The notes under the pieces are model-generated. The model was not told the origin of the DNA, ran no database searches, and was given only the letters and a program-made list of their open reading frames with translations. From positions 124,001 to 188,000 of the forward strand of contig VNWV01000024.1 of the NCBI GenBank assembly GCA_009801085.1: a stretch of DNA of 64,000 nt. The letters are read 5' to 3'. This DNA comes from Lasiodiplodia sp. COLG20 (lineage: Eukaryota > Ascomycota > Dothideomycetes > Botryosphaeriales > Botryosphaeriaceae). The position numbers and the translations under genes were made by a program. This document shows positions 22,952 through 34,445 of the stretch, one piece after another (position 1 is the first letter of the stretch; the number at the start of each line of letters is the position of its first letter).

Positions 22952-25261
22952 CTACGGCTTAGCCTTCTTTCCGCAAGGCCTCTCCTTCGTCGGCCTGCCC
23001 TGTCCCTTATGCCTCTCCCCCTGCTTGTCCTGCGGCTTCTTGAGTCCCAGCCTGCGGGCAATCTTGTTGGCATTCCTACGGGCTTTGTTGACAGGCTTCA
23101 CCAAATCAAGCTGCTTGGCTGCGTCAACAATGCTGTTGGCCACGTCCTTGCGCTTCTCGCGGATCTTGCTGCTCGCAGAGAGCGTCTGGTTGAATAACTG
23201 GAGCGCTTTCTGCGCACCCGCATCGGCCGAATGAAGGATGACATCAGTTATGTTCTTGCTGGTGCCGCGGAAGGCCTGAAGTCCCTTGAATAGGACCAGG
23301 GATGTGTTTCTCGCGTTCGACTGCGCAATGGCGAGATCCGTCTTCATCACATCGGCCCAGCGGGACATCTTGAGCCAAGGAGAGCCGAAGTCAACGGTGA
23401 AGTTCTGCGGCTTTATCTTTGGCCTGGACTCGGTGCAGATCGTTACGTTGAGAGTACCATAGGCATCCTTGGGTTCAACGCTCACGGCATGGACACCCTC
23501 CACGAGTTGCTCGGCTGTGAAGGGAACGTTGTCCAAACCGCGCTGGACACGGATGACAAGCTTTGGCGCTTTCCACAACGAGGCCAGGCTCTTGGGTGGA
23601 GTCAAGACGAAGTGGCGGTCGCCGACAACTCGCAATTTGAAGTCTCCAGAGTCATTTGCTCTGGGCGAAAATGGATGTTCGACTACGCTGACTGACTTGG
23701 TAGTGGCGTCCTTGGACGAGTCTTTATCAGAGCGAGATGTGGCATCTGAAGCTGCCGTTGCATTGGGGTCGAGCTCGCGTTGTATTACTGAGACGTCTGT
23801 CTTTGCACCGGTGAAGGCCTGAAGAGCCGAGTTCAATGCGGCGTCTTGTTCGGCCTTCTGAACGGCGTTGTTCTGGGCCGCTCCCGGGAAGGTTACTCCT
23901 CCGAATAGCATTGCGACAATTGAACTGGCGAGCAGTCCAGCGACAAGAAGAGCCAACCGTGGTTGGGTCTGCACAAGTTTCCGGACATGGTCCGCAGACT
24001 CCTTGAGCCATGCCTTCATTCCATTCTTCTTCGTCTCTTCAGTCTCATCTTCCCTATCAATCTTGTCTCCATCAGAACCCACTCCAATGCATGCGAGGTG
24101 ACGGCTGAGCTGAGTGTCATCAAGGCTAAGGAAATTGTTCAGGTCAATGGGCACAACACCAATCTCCTCTTCGCCTGATTTGACGCAGATCCTCAGTGAT
24201 TTGCTGTTCGGGGCGAAACTGTAATATCCGCCGACAGGGCTCGAAAGAGAAACGCTAATAATCGGGACGCCCCTATCAGCCATGATATCCCGCAGGTTCA
24301 TCAGGCTCTCGTCCTCCAAGCGAACGAGATCCATGGGCTGGTTGCACATGATGACCAGGTTCGGAAGAGTGGTGGGAATGCTATCGGCGAACATGTCTGA
24401 GCTCTGGTCGTCCTGATTGAAGATCTCTTTGACCACGACATCGCTGCCGAAAGAAGACATGCGGATGCCCGTAGCACAAGTCTTGGACGACCGGGACTCA
24501 GGCTGTCCAACCTTCAGAGCTGCAGCTAACTTGTCCGTTATCAGATGCTCAGGGCTCTTGGTATCGTTGGGCATCGAGAACGGAAAGCCAGCGAAGAGTA
24601 TCCGGAAAGGGCCGGTCCACTTCAGGGTTTCTTTCGCGACCGAATACTTGAGTTCGTCCATGGACGCCCCCGACATACCCGTCCACTGCGAATCGTAAGA
24701 ACGGACGATGGGCTGGATCATGTGGATACAGTCCTTGTCGACGATCTCGTGTGGCTTCTCGGTTATGGTCGAGGCATCTGGGGTGCGAATATCAGGTCGG
24801 GTGGTGATACCAGAGTCGGAAGGCTGAAAGACTGGCTCGGGTGTCTCGTGCTCATCGTCGGATGGCGCCTCCTCCTCGTCGCCATTGACGCTGCGAGTTT
24901 CCTCTAGGTTCGAGTTGACAAGAGCGAAACTCCCCGAGGAGACTGTCTCAGCGCCATCGTCGTCGGACGGGACAAGGACACCCGAAGAGTCCATGAAATC
25001 GTAAGTATCCTCGTGTGCCGCCATTTTGTCTTTCACGAACTCCACCGAGTCCGTTGTGTTGGTAGAGGGGAGGGGGCAGCTGCGGCTCTGCTTTGTGCTT
25101 TGTGAGGCGGCTTGCCGGGGAGGGGGTCTGTAGCTCGCAACTCGGTCGTTGGCCGTGAGGTTCTCGGGCGAGATGTCGCGGCTTAGCGGTAGCGAAGGCG
25201 GCGTAGCGTCTGAGTGCGGTGAGTAGGTGCTATCTTCTGTGCGTGGCAGGCGAAGGTCCAT
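22952..25261 (-). CDS. Unknown protein with one membrane span
   Basis: Intronless 769-aa ORF from the first ATG (MDLRLPRTEDSTYS). Upstream codons in frame lack an ATG. I do not recognise the family. Residues 1-160 are Ser/Pro-rich and acidic (disordered). Residues about 190-420 look folded and alternate alpha/beta: RILFAGFPFSMPND, LPNLVIMCNQPMDLVRLED and VPIISVSLSSPVGGYYSF. A single hydrophobic segment, RLALLVAGLLASSIVAMLF, lies near 436-459 and is preceded by basic residues. The downstream half has a beta-like segment (LTPPKSLASLWKAPKLVIRV), then helices and a strongly basic tail (KKPQDKQGERHKGQGR). No N-terminal signal peptide. The topology suggests a tail-side domain on an internal membrane, but the compartment cannot be told. 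Confidence 0.75.
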   Translation of the reverse strand: MDLRLPRTEDSTYSPHSDATPPSLPLSRDISPENLTANDRVASYRPPPRQAASQSTKQSRSCPLPSTNTTDSVEFVKDKMAAHEDTYDFMDSSGVLVPSDDDGAETVSSGSFALVNSNLEETRSVNGDEEEAPSDDEHETPEPVFQPSDSGITTRPDIRTPDASTITEKPHEIVDKDCIHMIQPIVRSYDSQWTGMSGASMDELKYSVAKETLKWTGPFRILFAGFPFSMPNDTKSPEHLITDKLAAALKVGQPESRSSKTCATGIRMSSFGSDVVVKEIFNQDDQSSDMFADSIPTTLPNLVIMCNQPMDLVRLEDESLMNLRDIMADRGVPIISVSLSSPVGGYYSFAPNSKSLRICVKSGEEEIGVVPIDLNNFLSLDDTQLSRHLACIGVGSDGDKIDREDETEETKKNGMKAWLKESADHVRKLVQTQPRLALLVAGLLASSIVAMLFGGVTFPGAAQNNAVQKAEQDAALNSALQAFTGAKTDVSVIQRELDPNATAASDATSRSDKDSSKDATTKSVSVVEHPFSPRANDSGDFKLRVVGDRHFVLTPPKSLASLWKAPKLVIRVQRGLDNVPFTAEQLVEGVHAVSVEPKDAYGTLNVTICTESRPKIKPQNFTVDFGSPWLKMSRWADVMKTDLAIAQSNARNTSLVLFKGLQAFRGTSKNITDVILHSADAGAQKALQLFNQTLSASSKIREKRKDVANSIVDAAKQLDLVKPVNKARRNANKIARRLGLKKPQDKQGERHKGQGRPTKERPCGKKAKP

Positions 25262-26117
25262 GTTGGGCAGGTAGGCGGCAGGCGAGGGAAGAGCTCCCGA
25301 GGCCACGACGGTTGACGCAGCGAATGACGACAGACGGCGCTGCAAGCCCCTGGGCGCGGTGGACTCTTAAAGAACGCAAGGAAATTAAGAAACAGCGCGG
25401 TGTGCGAAAAGGGTCTTGTGCAAACGAGGAAGCCAGCTTACTTGGAGGGGAGTGACTCGTGGTTTGTAGGAGGTAGCTGCCTGAAGCACGTAGGGTCTAG
25501 TTCACACCGGGGCGAGCTCGCGGGGGAACGGCTGATCACGAGTAGGAAGGAAACGGCTGCGTTGCGGGCGGGCGAGCCGCGCTTGAAAGGTCAAAGACGG
25601 CGTCCGCTGCAGCGAATGCAGCCAGACAACTTGAGGGGTTTGCGAGTACCTGCACGTTGGTGTACAGAGTTGCAGAAGAGCTAGGTGCCCGGGGACGCAA
25701 GGCAACGCGCAGCGCCGTGGTCATGCTCCCGCGGCCTGGCGGGGCTTATCGCTTATCGCTGCGTCCGCGCCTCCTAACTGATCCGCTATGCCGCTCAGAG
25801 TCACATGCACGTCCTTTTCCGGCGTCATTTTGAATACCGTACGTTGTAGATTAATTTACACTCTTCATGCCCTGACCAGCGTGGAAAATCGCACATAAAC
25901 CAACCTGCCGCCCGTGACCGCTTCATGCACTTCGTCTCCTTCGTTGCAACGAGGCCAACAACAAGAAACGCGCTGCGCCCTTCGCTCTGAGCCAACAGAC
26001 TTGCAGACCCAAACCCTTGCCTGGAAAAGGTATATTATGCCGCAAAGAAGAACCCGACATGAACTTGCACTTTGATAACGCCGTCGATCCCGTATCCCCC
26101 TGCCTGCAGAGCCGCAT
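25262..26117. other. Spacer upstream of the membrane protein gene
   Basis: GC-rich leader then mixed sequence; no gene supported. Confidence 0.5.
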
Positions 26118-27876
26118 CTACGGGCTTGACCAGCCGCCTGCGACCTCCACCCACTCCGCCAGACAGCTACCCTGCTTGCCTTCAACATCAACAATGTCCG
26201 TATCGCATTTACATCTGCACCCTACTCCGTTCTCCTTCGGCGGGTCCGGCGTGGCCCAGTACTCGTCCTCCTCCAAGCGCTTCTTTTCGTCCAGCGTCGT
26301 CGTCTCGAGATATGGAATGTGATCGAGTTGGCGTGCGGGTGCGTTTGCGGGGCAGTGCTGGATCGTCGTGTGCCGGTAGCCAAAGTCGCGGAAGTAGTGG
26401 ATATCACCAGGGCCGAGCAGAGCACCGGCCGCGAGAGAGTGGATAGGTGCGTCTCCCCACTGGAAACAGTTAGCGGACCGTCCGCGTGCGTTGCCACGGG
26501 ATCAACTTACTCGTTCCATCCAAAATCCTCCGCTGCGGTCCATCATCTCGAAAAAGTCATTGTACTCCTTGCTCCGGAACCAGTCGAGTCTAGCGATTTC
26601 AAAGTTGCTCCAGAAATGACACATGTTGTACGATTCGCCCTCCATTGCCTCAGGGTCAATCTCGGGAAGAGCGCCAGAGGCAGGGTCGGTGTTGAGGATC
26701 TCCTCCGGAAGCGGCTTCTTGTACTTGGGGTCCTCCTTGGGTGGCTCTTCCGGCTCTTCCTTGGGCTCGGGCTTTTCCACAAACATCTCCCACAAGCCCT
26801 TCGATTTCAGGTTGTTCTTGCGCTTGTAAGCCGATGCGTAGCGGAAAATGTTGGGCACCGTCTCCCTCAGTTCCTTGACGGCGATGGTAAAGCCGTACGT
26901 CTTGTTGTTGCGTTCCATGTGAATGAAGGGGTCGCTAGTGAAAGTCAGTCTCCCGTGACCATAACACGCAGTGGAATGGACGACGTACTAGGTGATATCG
27001 CAAAAGTACTTGATTTCGGGCTCGAGGCGCCAGTACCAGGTGTACTTCTGGAGCAGCTCATGCTTGTAGAAGAACCTGCCAGATGATGTCAGAGAATGCA
27101 TTTCACAATCCTTGCTGCAGGGGAGCCATACCCAGAGTAGAAACGGCACATGTGATGATAGCTCTCCATGCCACCGTACATGATAGCCTGGTCACCCTGC
27201 TTCGAAATGCCTTCCTTCGCAACATCCTTATCAACCCAGTCCGGGAAACCCCACATTGAGTCGTCGATCTTGCCCCACTCGACCGGAGCGCTGGTGTAGT
27301 TCAAGACCGTCTCCTTGAAAGTCTGGTTGAAATCGCCATCGTTCAGGAAGACATAGGGGTAGTGGAACCACCTGTTGAAGTGCCTCTCGATGGACTTGAT
27401 TGACTGTATCACACCGTCCAATTCCTTATTCCGCGCCAAGACAACGAACGCCGCATTTGCCTTTTCATGATCCTCAGGCCTCTTCGGGGGTTCTAAGCAG
27501 CCGGGGAAGAAGACTTTGTCGTACTTTTCGTTGATTTTCCTGCAGCAACCCACCACGTCAGAAATGGTGACAGACCAGGGGGCATGTGCAAGAGAACAAA
27601 CCTGATAGACGGAGGAGCGCCTGCCGGCACCAGCAACTTCCCTGGCGACGAGGGATGCCGCACAAAAATGATGATTATTAGGATTATGACGATGGTGGGG
27701 AAGAGGACGACGAGACCCAGGGGTATCGAGATGGAGGAGTTGCCTTTCAGGCGTATGCGGCGTCGGAGGAAAGCCAGGCGCGGCGATAGTCGGTCAATCT
27801 TGGACTCCTCGCCGTCCAGCGGAGCGGCGGGGCGCGCCGTCGGTATGCGCTTCTTGAGGCTTTGCAGGAACGACAT
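26118..27876 (-). CDS. Alpha-1,2-mannosyltransferase, KRE2/MNT1/KTR family (GT15)
   Basis: Golgi type II membrane enzyme that adds mannose from GDP-mannose to O- and N-glycans and so shapes cell-wall mannoprotein. Five exons (27876-27602, 27539-27132, 27075-26989, 26934-26511, 26459-26118) join in phase to 511 aa with introns of 51-62 nt. Residues 51-72 form the signal-anchor, preceded by a basic cytoplasmic tail. The catalytic domain shows AAFVVLARNKELDGVIQSIK, YPYVFLNDGDFNQTFK, YHHMCRFYSG, KYTWYWRLEPEIKYFCDITY and YNMCHFWSNFEIA, whose Glu is the family's presumed catalytic residue, then GDIHYFRDFGYRHTTIQHCP. A Pro/Glu/Lys-rich insert (EKPEPKEEPEEPPKEDPKYK) interrupts the domain. A Cys-rich end (CRCKCDTD) is typical. 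Which KTR paralogue it is cannot be decided. Confidence 0.93.
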
Positions 27877-28995
27877 GTGTGCGACTGGTGGAGCGAGCGC
27901 GGTGCGGGAGAGAAGCTACTGCGATTGATGCTGCGGGCTCTGTTCGCCGCTCCCGAGCCTAACGGCGGCTTCGAGCTCGGCGAGCCTTGCGTCCGGGGGT
28001 GGGTGCACGATGCAGAGGCCCGGGCCCGCAAAGAGGTCGTGCGAAGCTCTGGCGAGGGCGGGCGAGTCGAGGACGGAGTGCTGTCGCGCCGCGTGCGAAG
28101 ATTCCCGGGAGAGCGAAACGAGCGGCTGGAGAACGGTCGGAAACTCCAAAGCCAGCGCCGCCGCGCAAAAAATTGCAGCGCGGAGGATCGCGCGGGCAGA
28201 GAGAAGGGGTCGAGGGCCTCGACCTAGGATCTCGTGTTGTTGTCGCGGGAGAGGTTTTGGCGTGCAGGTAATTGGCGGAGAGGGAGGATTGAGTGCGGCA
28301 GGAGGCCAAGAGGAGCACGCTGACAGCTAGAACGCTCCTGCTCCGCGACAGGGATTCGGGATTAGCAACGCCGGGGCTGCACGAGTCGACGCAGGAGAGT
28401 CTGGGTGCGGTACTGCAGCGGCGAGGGTGCAGCACTACTGAGTGCAGGCTGAGTTTGTTTCTTCACGTCGGGGCGTGGGTGGCTGGCAATTGGCAGCTTA
28501 CGACACCTCGCGGTGATTGATGGACTGCGGCTAAAACGCGTTAGCAGCCCCTTGCCCTTGAAGCGGTTTCGCTGCCGCTCCGCTACAAGCCTGGGTTCGC
28601 GCTGGTGGCTCACGCCCAGAGAAAAGTGCCGGTCCTAGATGCGCTGCGCACGCCGCTCGAAACCGAAAGCTGTCCTATTCTCCGTCCTCGCCCCAGACAC
28701 TCGGCGCACGGCGCCCAGCCTCTAGCCAACCCGCGCAACCAGACCTCGCCAATCTTCGCCCTCCTCCTGTCACCCGCTGCCACCGCTCTCCCTCAAATTT
28801 CCCCTTGCGCCCTATCGCCACGTGACGCGACCCGACGGACGACGGGTCCCAAGGAACTCTTCTGCCCCTAAGAATAGCGTCGCGCCACGACATTCTCCGC
28901 TTCTCGGGGAAGAGGCCGCACCTCAGAGAAAACAATAATCTTTGCCGTGCGACGCTTGTGACGGGCAGCCTGGACTACACGTAATCCACTAAACG
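27877..28995. other. Divergent spacer between the mannosyltransferase and DUF4604 genes
   Basis: GC-rich, about 1.1 kb, serving two divergent promoters. Short open frames on both strands carry no domain. Confidence 0.5.
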
Positions 28996-29671
28996 ATGGC
29001 ATTCAATGCTAAGAACCTCAGCTATGGTAATCTATCTCCGCCAAACCATTTAATGTAGCATCCGTGCCTAGAACCTGCAATTCTGAATTTTTTAGAGCGC
29101 CCGTTTTCCTTCCCCATTCTTCCATTCCGCACATGGCTCGTCTGACTAGCCTTGCACAAAAACGAGCTGACGCCCTCTGGCAGACCGTAAGGAGCCTGCT
29201 TTCTTGCGCCGTATGAAGGGCGACTTGAGCGCTGGTCGCGATACTGACCGCCACGAGCGGCCCATCGCACGACCTAAGCGCTCGAAGCGTGACGATGAGG
29301 AGGATGATGGGCCCACGTATGTGATCGAAGAGAGCAACGACACGCTCACCAAGGCCGAATACGAGGCTTTGGTCAACGGTGGTACCGAGACTGCCAATGA
29401 CACCTCAGATGCGACCAAGGAAAATGACGGCGATGAGGCCGCCGTTGAGAAAACAAAGCCAAAGCAGCAACAAGTTGCCTCTGTGGGTGGTGCCTCGAAA
29501 AAGAGAAAGGCTGTAAAGATTGGTAGCGATGCCGACGAAGAAGAGGGCGATGAAGCCAAAGCAACTGAGAAGTCAGGAAAAACGGAGGAGCCGCATAAGA
29601 AAGACATTAAGCCCAAGAAACCCAAGAAAAAGACAAAGGCCGTGAAGCTTTCCTTTGGCGATGAAGAGTAA
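28996..29671 (+). CDS. DUF4604 family protein
   Basis: Exons 28996-29026 and 29184-29671, joined across a 157-nt GT-AG intron, give 172 aa. The N-terminus MAFNAKNLSYDRKEPAFLRR is the conserved signature of DUF4604 (the human KIAA1143 type). The rest is disordered: GPTYVIEESNDTLTKAEYEA, then an acidic/Lys-rich tail ending in KKTKAVKLSFGDEE. Function is unknown in the family; the basic-acidic composition suggests a nuclear or nucleolar protein, which is inference. Without the short first exon the signature would be lost, which supports the splice. Confidence 0.88.
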
Positions 29672-30408
29672 AGGAGGACTTGATTGAGCATTGGATTACA
29701 GTGGCTCAGAGGCGGGTAATACATTACCACGAAGTAACCTTGATGTTGCATAGACACCAGATGCTGGCATTGCTAGCACATCATGCAGTTCACGTCTGCC
29801 GGCTGAGTGTGCCGTGCTATTGAGAGTATGGGCGTTCTCGAACATATCCCATTCACCACGAAGGGCGTGAGGACAGAAAACATGGGCAGAATGTTTTTAC
29901 ATTGCGCGCATTTTGCATCTTATGCCTTTACGGAACCGCATAAAGCTCTTAAGTGGGAATGCAACCAAATTTTAGCACCGGGTGGGCGCTGACACCAGAC
30001 AAGCCTGTCAGCATGGGAATGGAACATATCATCGCAGAGTATCTTAGATAATTATCTCTCAGGCCGGACCGTAACCATGCTGGTAGGCATTTGAACGTGA
30101 CTCGTGCATGCTTAATCTTCCTACAATCTAACGGGGAATTGTGGACTTCATTCTGTAAACGTGTGGAGGGTGGTATCTACGCAAAGTGATGGTATATAGA
30201 CAAGGGAAAAGATGCACAGCAGAGGAAGTAAAAAGGGAAAGACAGCAACTTCGCCTTGAACACCCATGCAAATGGCTCGTCTTGCGACAGCCGAATTTTC
30301 GTCTTTTTGATCGTCAATTACCTGCCCTCCAAAGCTATGACGTGCAGTGCCCTACCAATGAGAGCCAGGCTCTTGAGCGGTCTCGAGCCGTCGAAACGAA
30401 GTCGGCGT
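29672..30408. other. Convergent 3' spacer between DUF4604 and FZO1
   Basis: AT-richer 3' flank; no gene supported. Confidence 0.55.
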
Positions 30409-33248
30409 TTATGCGTCGTACGCAGCAGCAACGCCAGGCGCGGGGCCCTCAAGGTCGACACGTTCGACGCTGTGCCTGATGTCGTGGCTCTCGCGGACAA
30501 GGTTACCAAAGTACTTGCGAGCGACTTCAGACTCCTCCTTGAATTTGGTCGTCTTCTCCCTCTTGACCTGCAGTTCCTCGACGCTGCGCTGGAGGCCGAC
30601 GCGAAGTTCATCTGCCGGAAGCTTGAGCGCTTTGCGCACCTCTGAGCTGATACGAGAAGCATTGGCATGCGTGTAGTCGAGTAATTCGAGCTGTGCCGAG
30701 AGCTTGGTGCTGAGACGACGCGGAAGGGACTTCGGGATGGACTGCAAGGCGTACGCAATGCCAAGTCCGACTGCAAGATGTTAGAAAATGTAAAGTTTGA
30801 ATGATCCGCCGTTGAAAAGAGCTTACCAGCCAGGATGAGACCAGGAACAGCCATCTTGCGAAGGCCGTTCGAGCCCATGATCCTCATCGCACCCATTGCG
30901 CCATCAACCCAACTCATACCGCCAACCACTCTGCTGCCTACGACACCAGCAACAGTCACAGCCATACTCGTGCCAGCGAACTTCTCCTGACGCTCCCACA
31001 AATTGGTCAAATCAAAGAAGTCCCACACCTCGACATCAAAGTCGACCTGCCTCGCAAGAGCGTCCCGTCTCTTACGGAACATCTTCTCGGGATGGAATGT
31101 GAGGTGAGACCAATCATCGCCTAGGTGCAAGATTCCCAAGCTGGATATTCTCCTGAAGCCAATGGTTGTCTGTTCCCTAGCGTAATCTTCGCAACTGAAG
31201 ACACTCTCGGAGATCTCCTGGATCATGGCAGCCTTGATCTCCTCTGCGTAGTCGAACGCGCTGAATAAGCCAGGGTATTCCAGCCCAAGGTCATGTTCAG
31301 CGACGCGGGTGATAGTTGTCGTCACCGTGTCCCGGGTGTATTCGTAGACGTCGGCGGCGGTTTCTTCGATGGTGTGATCTGCATCCTGACTGGCCTCAAT
31401 TCGAGATTTCTTGGACTGCTCATATGCTGGCTCCAGCTCCTTGAGTTCGCCGGTGACACGATCCAATTCAGCCTGCGCCATATCCCGGTTGACTGTTGCA
31501 AGATTGTTGAGATCTCCGAGAAGGTTCATGAGGTACGTCTTCGCCGGTGCCAACTTAGAGCGTGCCCTTTTTTCCAATACAAAACGCCTGAGGGCCGCCT
31601 CCAGTTCCTCAAAGTCCTGAATCTTTTCCTTCTCTTTTCCTTTGCCCTTGGGGTCGCCTTTATCGTCATCGTCAGGATCTCCTCCAGGGCCGCCATCGCC
31701 AGAGCCCGAGCCAGATCCACCAGTCATCTCTAGAGGAGCCACAGGAATGGCCTTGCTGGTGACGAAATGCACAAGCTCAGAAGACTCCTTGAAAGTGGCC
31801 GGGCTCATCTTAGCAACCTGCTTCAGAATCTGGTCCTGGCAACGCTTCTTGTCCCGGATATTGTCAAAGCCGTTCACAACCATGAACATATACGCCTTCT
31901 CCCTGGCTGCATTGAAGATAAACTCCTTCGCAGATAGCGTAAAGTGATTGGCTGCAGAGACGACGAAGACGACAACATCAATCTCTTCCTGGCGGGCAAA
32001 GACTGCAGTGGTCTTCAAGGAATCGGCATTGAGACCAGGAGCATCGATAAGGGCAATGTCCACCACTCCGTTGTTCAGAAGCGACTCGTCGACCGAGCGA
32101 ATGTCCTTGATGTAGATCTTGCAAGAGGCGTAACGGTCGTTCTCCAACACAATATCCTCAAGCTGCGGAATAGTGTAGACGTCATAAGTGGCCTCGTTGT
32201 CGCGGTTGTAGACGGATCCAATCGGAATTGCGTGCACCTCTTCGATGCCGCCGTTTTCTCTCGAATCTAAGACCTCGCAGAAGATGCTCGTGCAGGGCTG
32301 CTGATCTTCGGGCAGGATCTTCCTACGCAGCAAAGCATTGCAGAATGTGGACTTGCCAGCGTTAAGATCACCAGTGACCAGGACCTTACTGGACGTATCC
32401 TCGATGCGCTCCCGGAGAGAGAACAGGTGACGAATGCTCTTGTTGATCTGGCCGTCAAGCAACTGGGCAATGGCACCTTTCTCCAGGGAATGGACTAACT
32501 CGGTTTGCGACAAAGCACCCATCTTGAGATCAATCTTCAGGACGGAAAAGTCCTGGGCCAACTGTGGCGTGACCAGACGTGGTTCCTGGACAGGTCTCTG
32601 CGTTGCCGCCGAACTTGCTTCGGCCGTCGACGAGCTCTCTCCCAGCGACGTACCAGCGCGCCTAAGAGGCGCAGGCCGGTTCGGCGAGTCCTGCTCCACA
32701 CCCCGGTGGTTGTCCCAGGTCGACTGAGTGTGTTGAATCCCAGGACGCGGTTCCGAGTGGCCATTAGCTGGGGCAGGGGCGTCTGAGCGCTGGACCTGGG
32801 GATAGTGCGCTGGCCATTGCATGTTCATCGACTGGAGCTTCTTCAATGTCTCTACGGTCCGGCCGATGGAGCGAGCTAGAGCCGACCTATTTTGGTTATA
32901 GAACAGCTGATGGATATGGCTGGCAAGGGTGCGCCGCTCGTGCTCGGACGCAGAATTGGATTCGCCGGGCAATACAGGAGTGTGACTGGGGGTCGGACGG
33001 TCCTCAGTAATGCCGGGATGCCACCCAGAACGCGCGCTGGTGCCGTCGGCAATGCTACCGCCGTAGCCGGAATCATCGTCGAGCATGGCGGCGAGGCGAC
33101 TGGCACTCTCTGAGACTGAGCCGGTGCCGACAGTCATGTACGAAGGGCGGCGTGATGTGGAGGGCGAAAGGTAGGATTCGGGGTGGCGGCCGCGCGGGTT
33201 GCCGGAAGGCGACGCATAGCCGCTGCCGGAGGGGTTGCTGGGATCCAT
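30409..33248 (-). CDS. FZO1: Mitofusin, dynamin-like GTPase of outer mitochondrial membrane fusion
   Basis: Drives tethering and fusion of mitochondrial outer membranes by GTP hydrolysis. Exons 33248-30827 and 30770-30409 (56-nt intron) give 927 aa; yeast Fzo1 has 855. The start is the ATG of MDPSNPSGSGYASPSG; upstream in-frame codons have no better support. The N-terminal 200 residues are Ser/Pro-rich. GTPase motifs: G1 VTGDLNAGKSTFCNALL near residue 297, G2 region PCTSIFCEVL, G3 DAPG near 402, G4 NGFD near 456. A Gly/Asp-rich loop (GSGSGDGGPGGDPDDDDKGD) follows the GTPase domain. Two closely spaced membrane spans lie near 765-815 (AVTVAGVVGSRVVGGMSW, VPGLILAGVGLGIAYAL); the intron splits the second. 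A coiled-coil end (LQVKREKTTKFKEESEVARK) follows. Confidence 0.95.
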
Positions 33249-33548
33249 CACGAGCTTAGGGATAGTGTTGGGTCGTGGTTGTGCATGTCGCGAAGCGTGG
33301 GAGCGCTGCGCGTTGAGGAGGAAGAGTCGTGGTGTGGTAACGAGAGTCAAAGTTCTCGAACCAGAAATGCGACCGCGCCAAGCTCCGTCGCTCGGACCAC
33401 CAGCGCGGGCGGATGTCATCACCTGCAGCTCCCACCTCTCCTCCCCCACCCTGCCGCCCGCACAAGTGCTGCATCCCGCGAAAGACGTTTCCAAAAAAAA
33501 GCTTTTGCTCACGACACTCTGCAAACCCGTTGCAACCGTATCGCCGCC
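33249..33548. promoter_or_regulatory. Bidirectional promoter FZO1 / VPS2
   Basis: Only 300 bp separate the two divergent ATGs. Both 5' leaders and both promoters must fit here. No TATA box is visible; C-rich runs occur near 33,425-33,475. Confidence 0.6.
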
Positions 33549-34445
33549 ATGAATGTTTGTCGCCCTCCGTCCGCGCCATTTGCCCGCGCCCTCGGCGTCG
33601 ACCAGGCACTGACCGCGCCATGTAGATCGTGGAATGGGCCTTTGGCAAGCGCATGACGCCGCAGGAGCGGCTGCGCAAACACCAACGGGCCCTCGAGAAG
33701 ACGCAGCGTGAGCTCGACCGTGAGCGCGTCAAGCTGGAAAACCAAGAGAAGAAGCTGGTGGCAGACATCAAAAAGAGCGCCAAGAATGGTCAAATGGGCC
33801 CTCTGCGCATCCAGGCAAAGGACTTAGTGAGGACAAGGAGGTACAGACTGCTTCAGGCTATGATAGAGGACTGGCCCTTACTGACACGGCCTCCCTAGGT
33901 ATATCCAGAAGTTCTACCAAATGCGCACTCAACTACAGGCGATATCACTGCGGATACAAGTACGTTCAGCAGCGCTGTGCTCGTCGCACCAGATACTTAT
34001 CCATATTGCAGACGGTTCGCAGCAACGAGCAAATGATGCAGTCCATGAAAGGCGCAACGGTTCTGCTAGGCAGCATGAACAGGCAGATGAACCTCCCTGC
34101 ACTTCAGAGAATAGCGATGGAATTCGAGAAGGAGAACGACATCATGGACCAGAGGCAAGAGATGATGGACGATGCCATCGACGATGTCACCGGGTTGGAG
34201 GATGAGGAGGAGGGCGAAGAGGTCGTGCAACAGGTCTTGGACGAGATTGGTGTGGACCTAGGACAAGCGGTATGTCTCTTCGAAGGATGCTGTTTTGCAG
34301 CTGCTAACACCGCATTCAGCTTGGCGAGACGCCGACGGGCCTACAGAAATCGGGCGTCGCTGAAGGCAAGGTAGCACAGGCTGTCGGTGGAGGTGACCCA
34401 GATGACGACGATCTGCAAGCAAGACTCGACAGCCTGCGACGATGA
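33549..34445 (+). CDS. VPS2: ESCRT-III subunit Vps2 (Did4/CHMP2)
   Basis: Completes the ESCRT-III filament with Vps24 and recruits Vps4 in multivesicular body sorting and membrane scission. Exons 33549-33554, 33626-33840, 33899-33959, 34012-34269 and 34320-34445 join in phase to 221 aa; introns are 50-71 nt. The first exon encodes only Met-Asn, giving the family start MNIVEWAFGKRMTP. Helix 1-2 core: ERLRKHQRALEKTQRELDRE and IQAKDLVRTRRYIQKFYQM, then RSNEQMMQSMKGATVLLGSM. The acidic linker (GLEDEEEGEEVV) precedes the C-terminal MIT-interacting motif DDDLQARLDSLRR, the Vps4 docking helix. All landmarks of Vps2 are intact. Confidence 0.95.
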
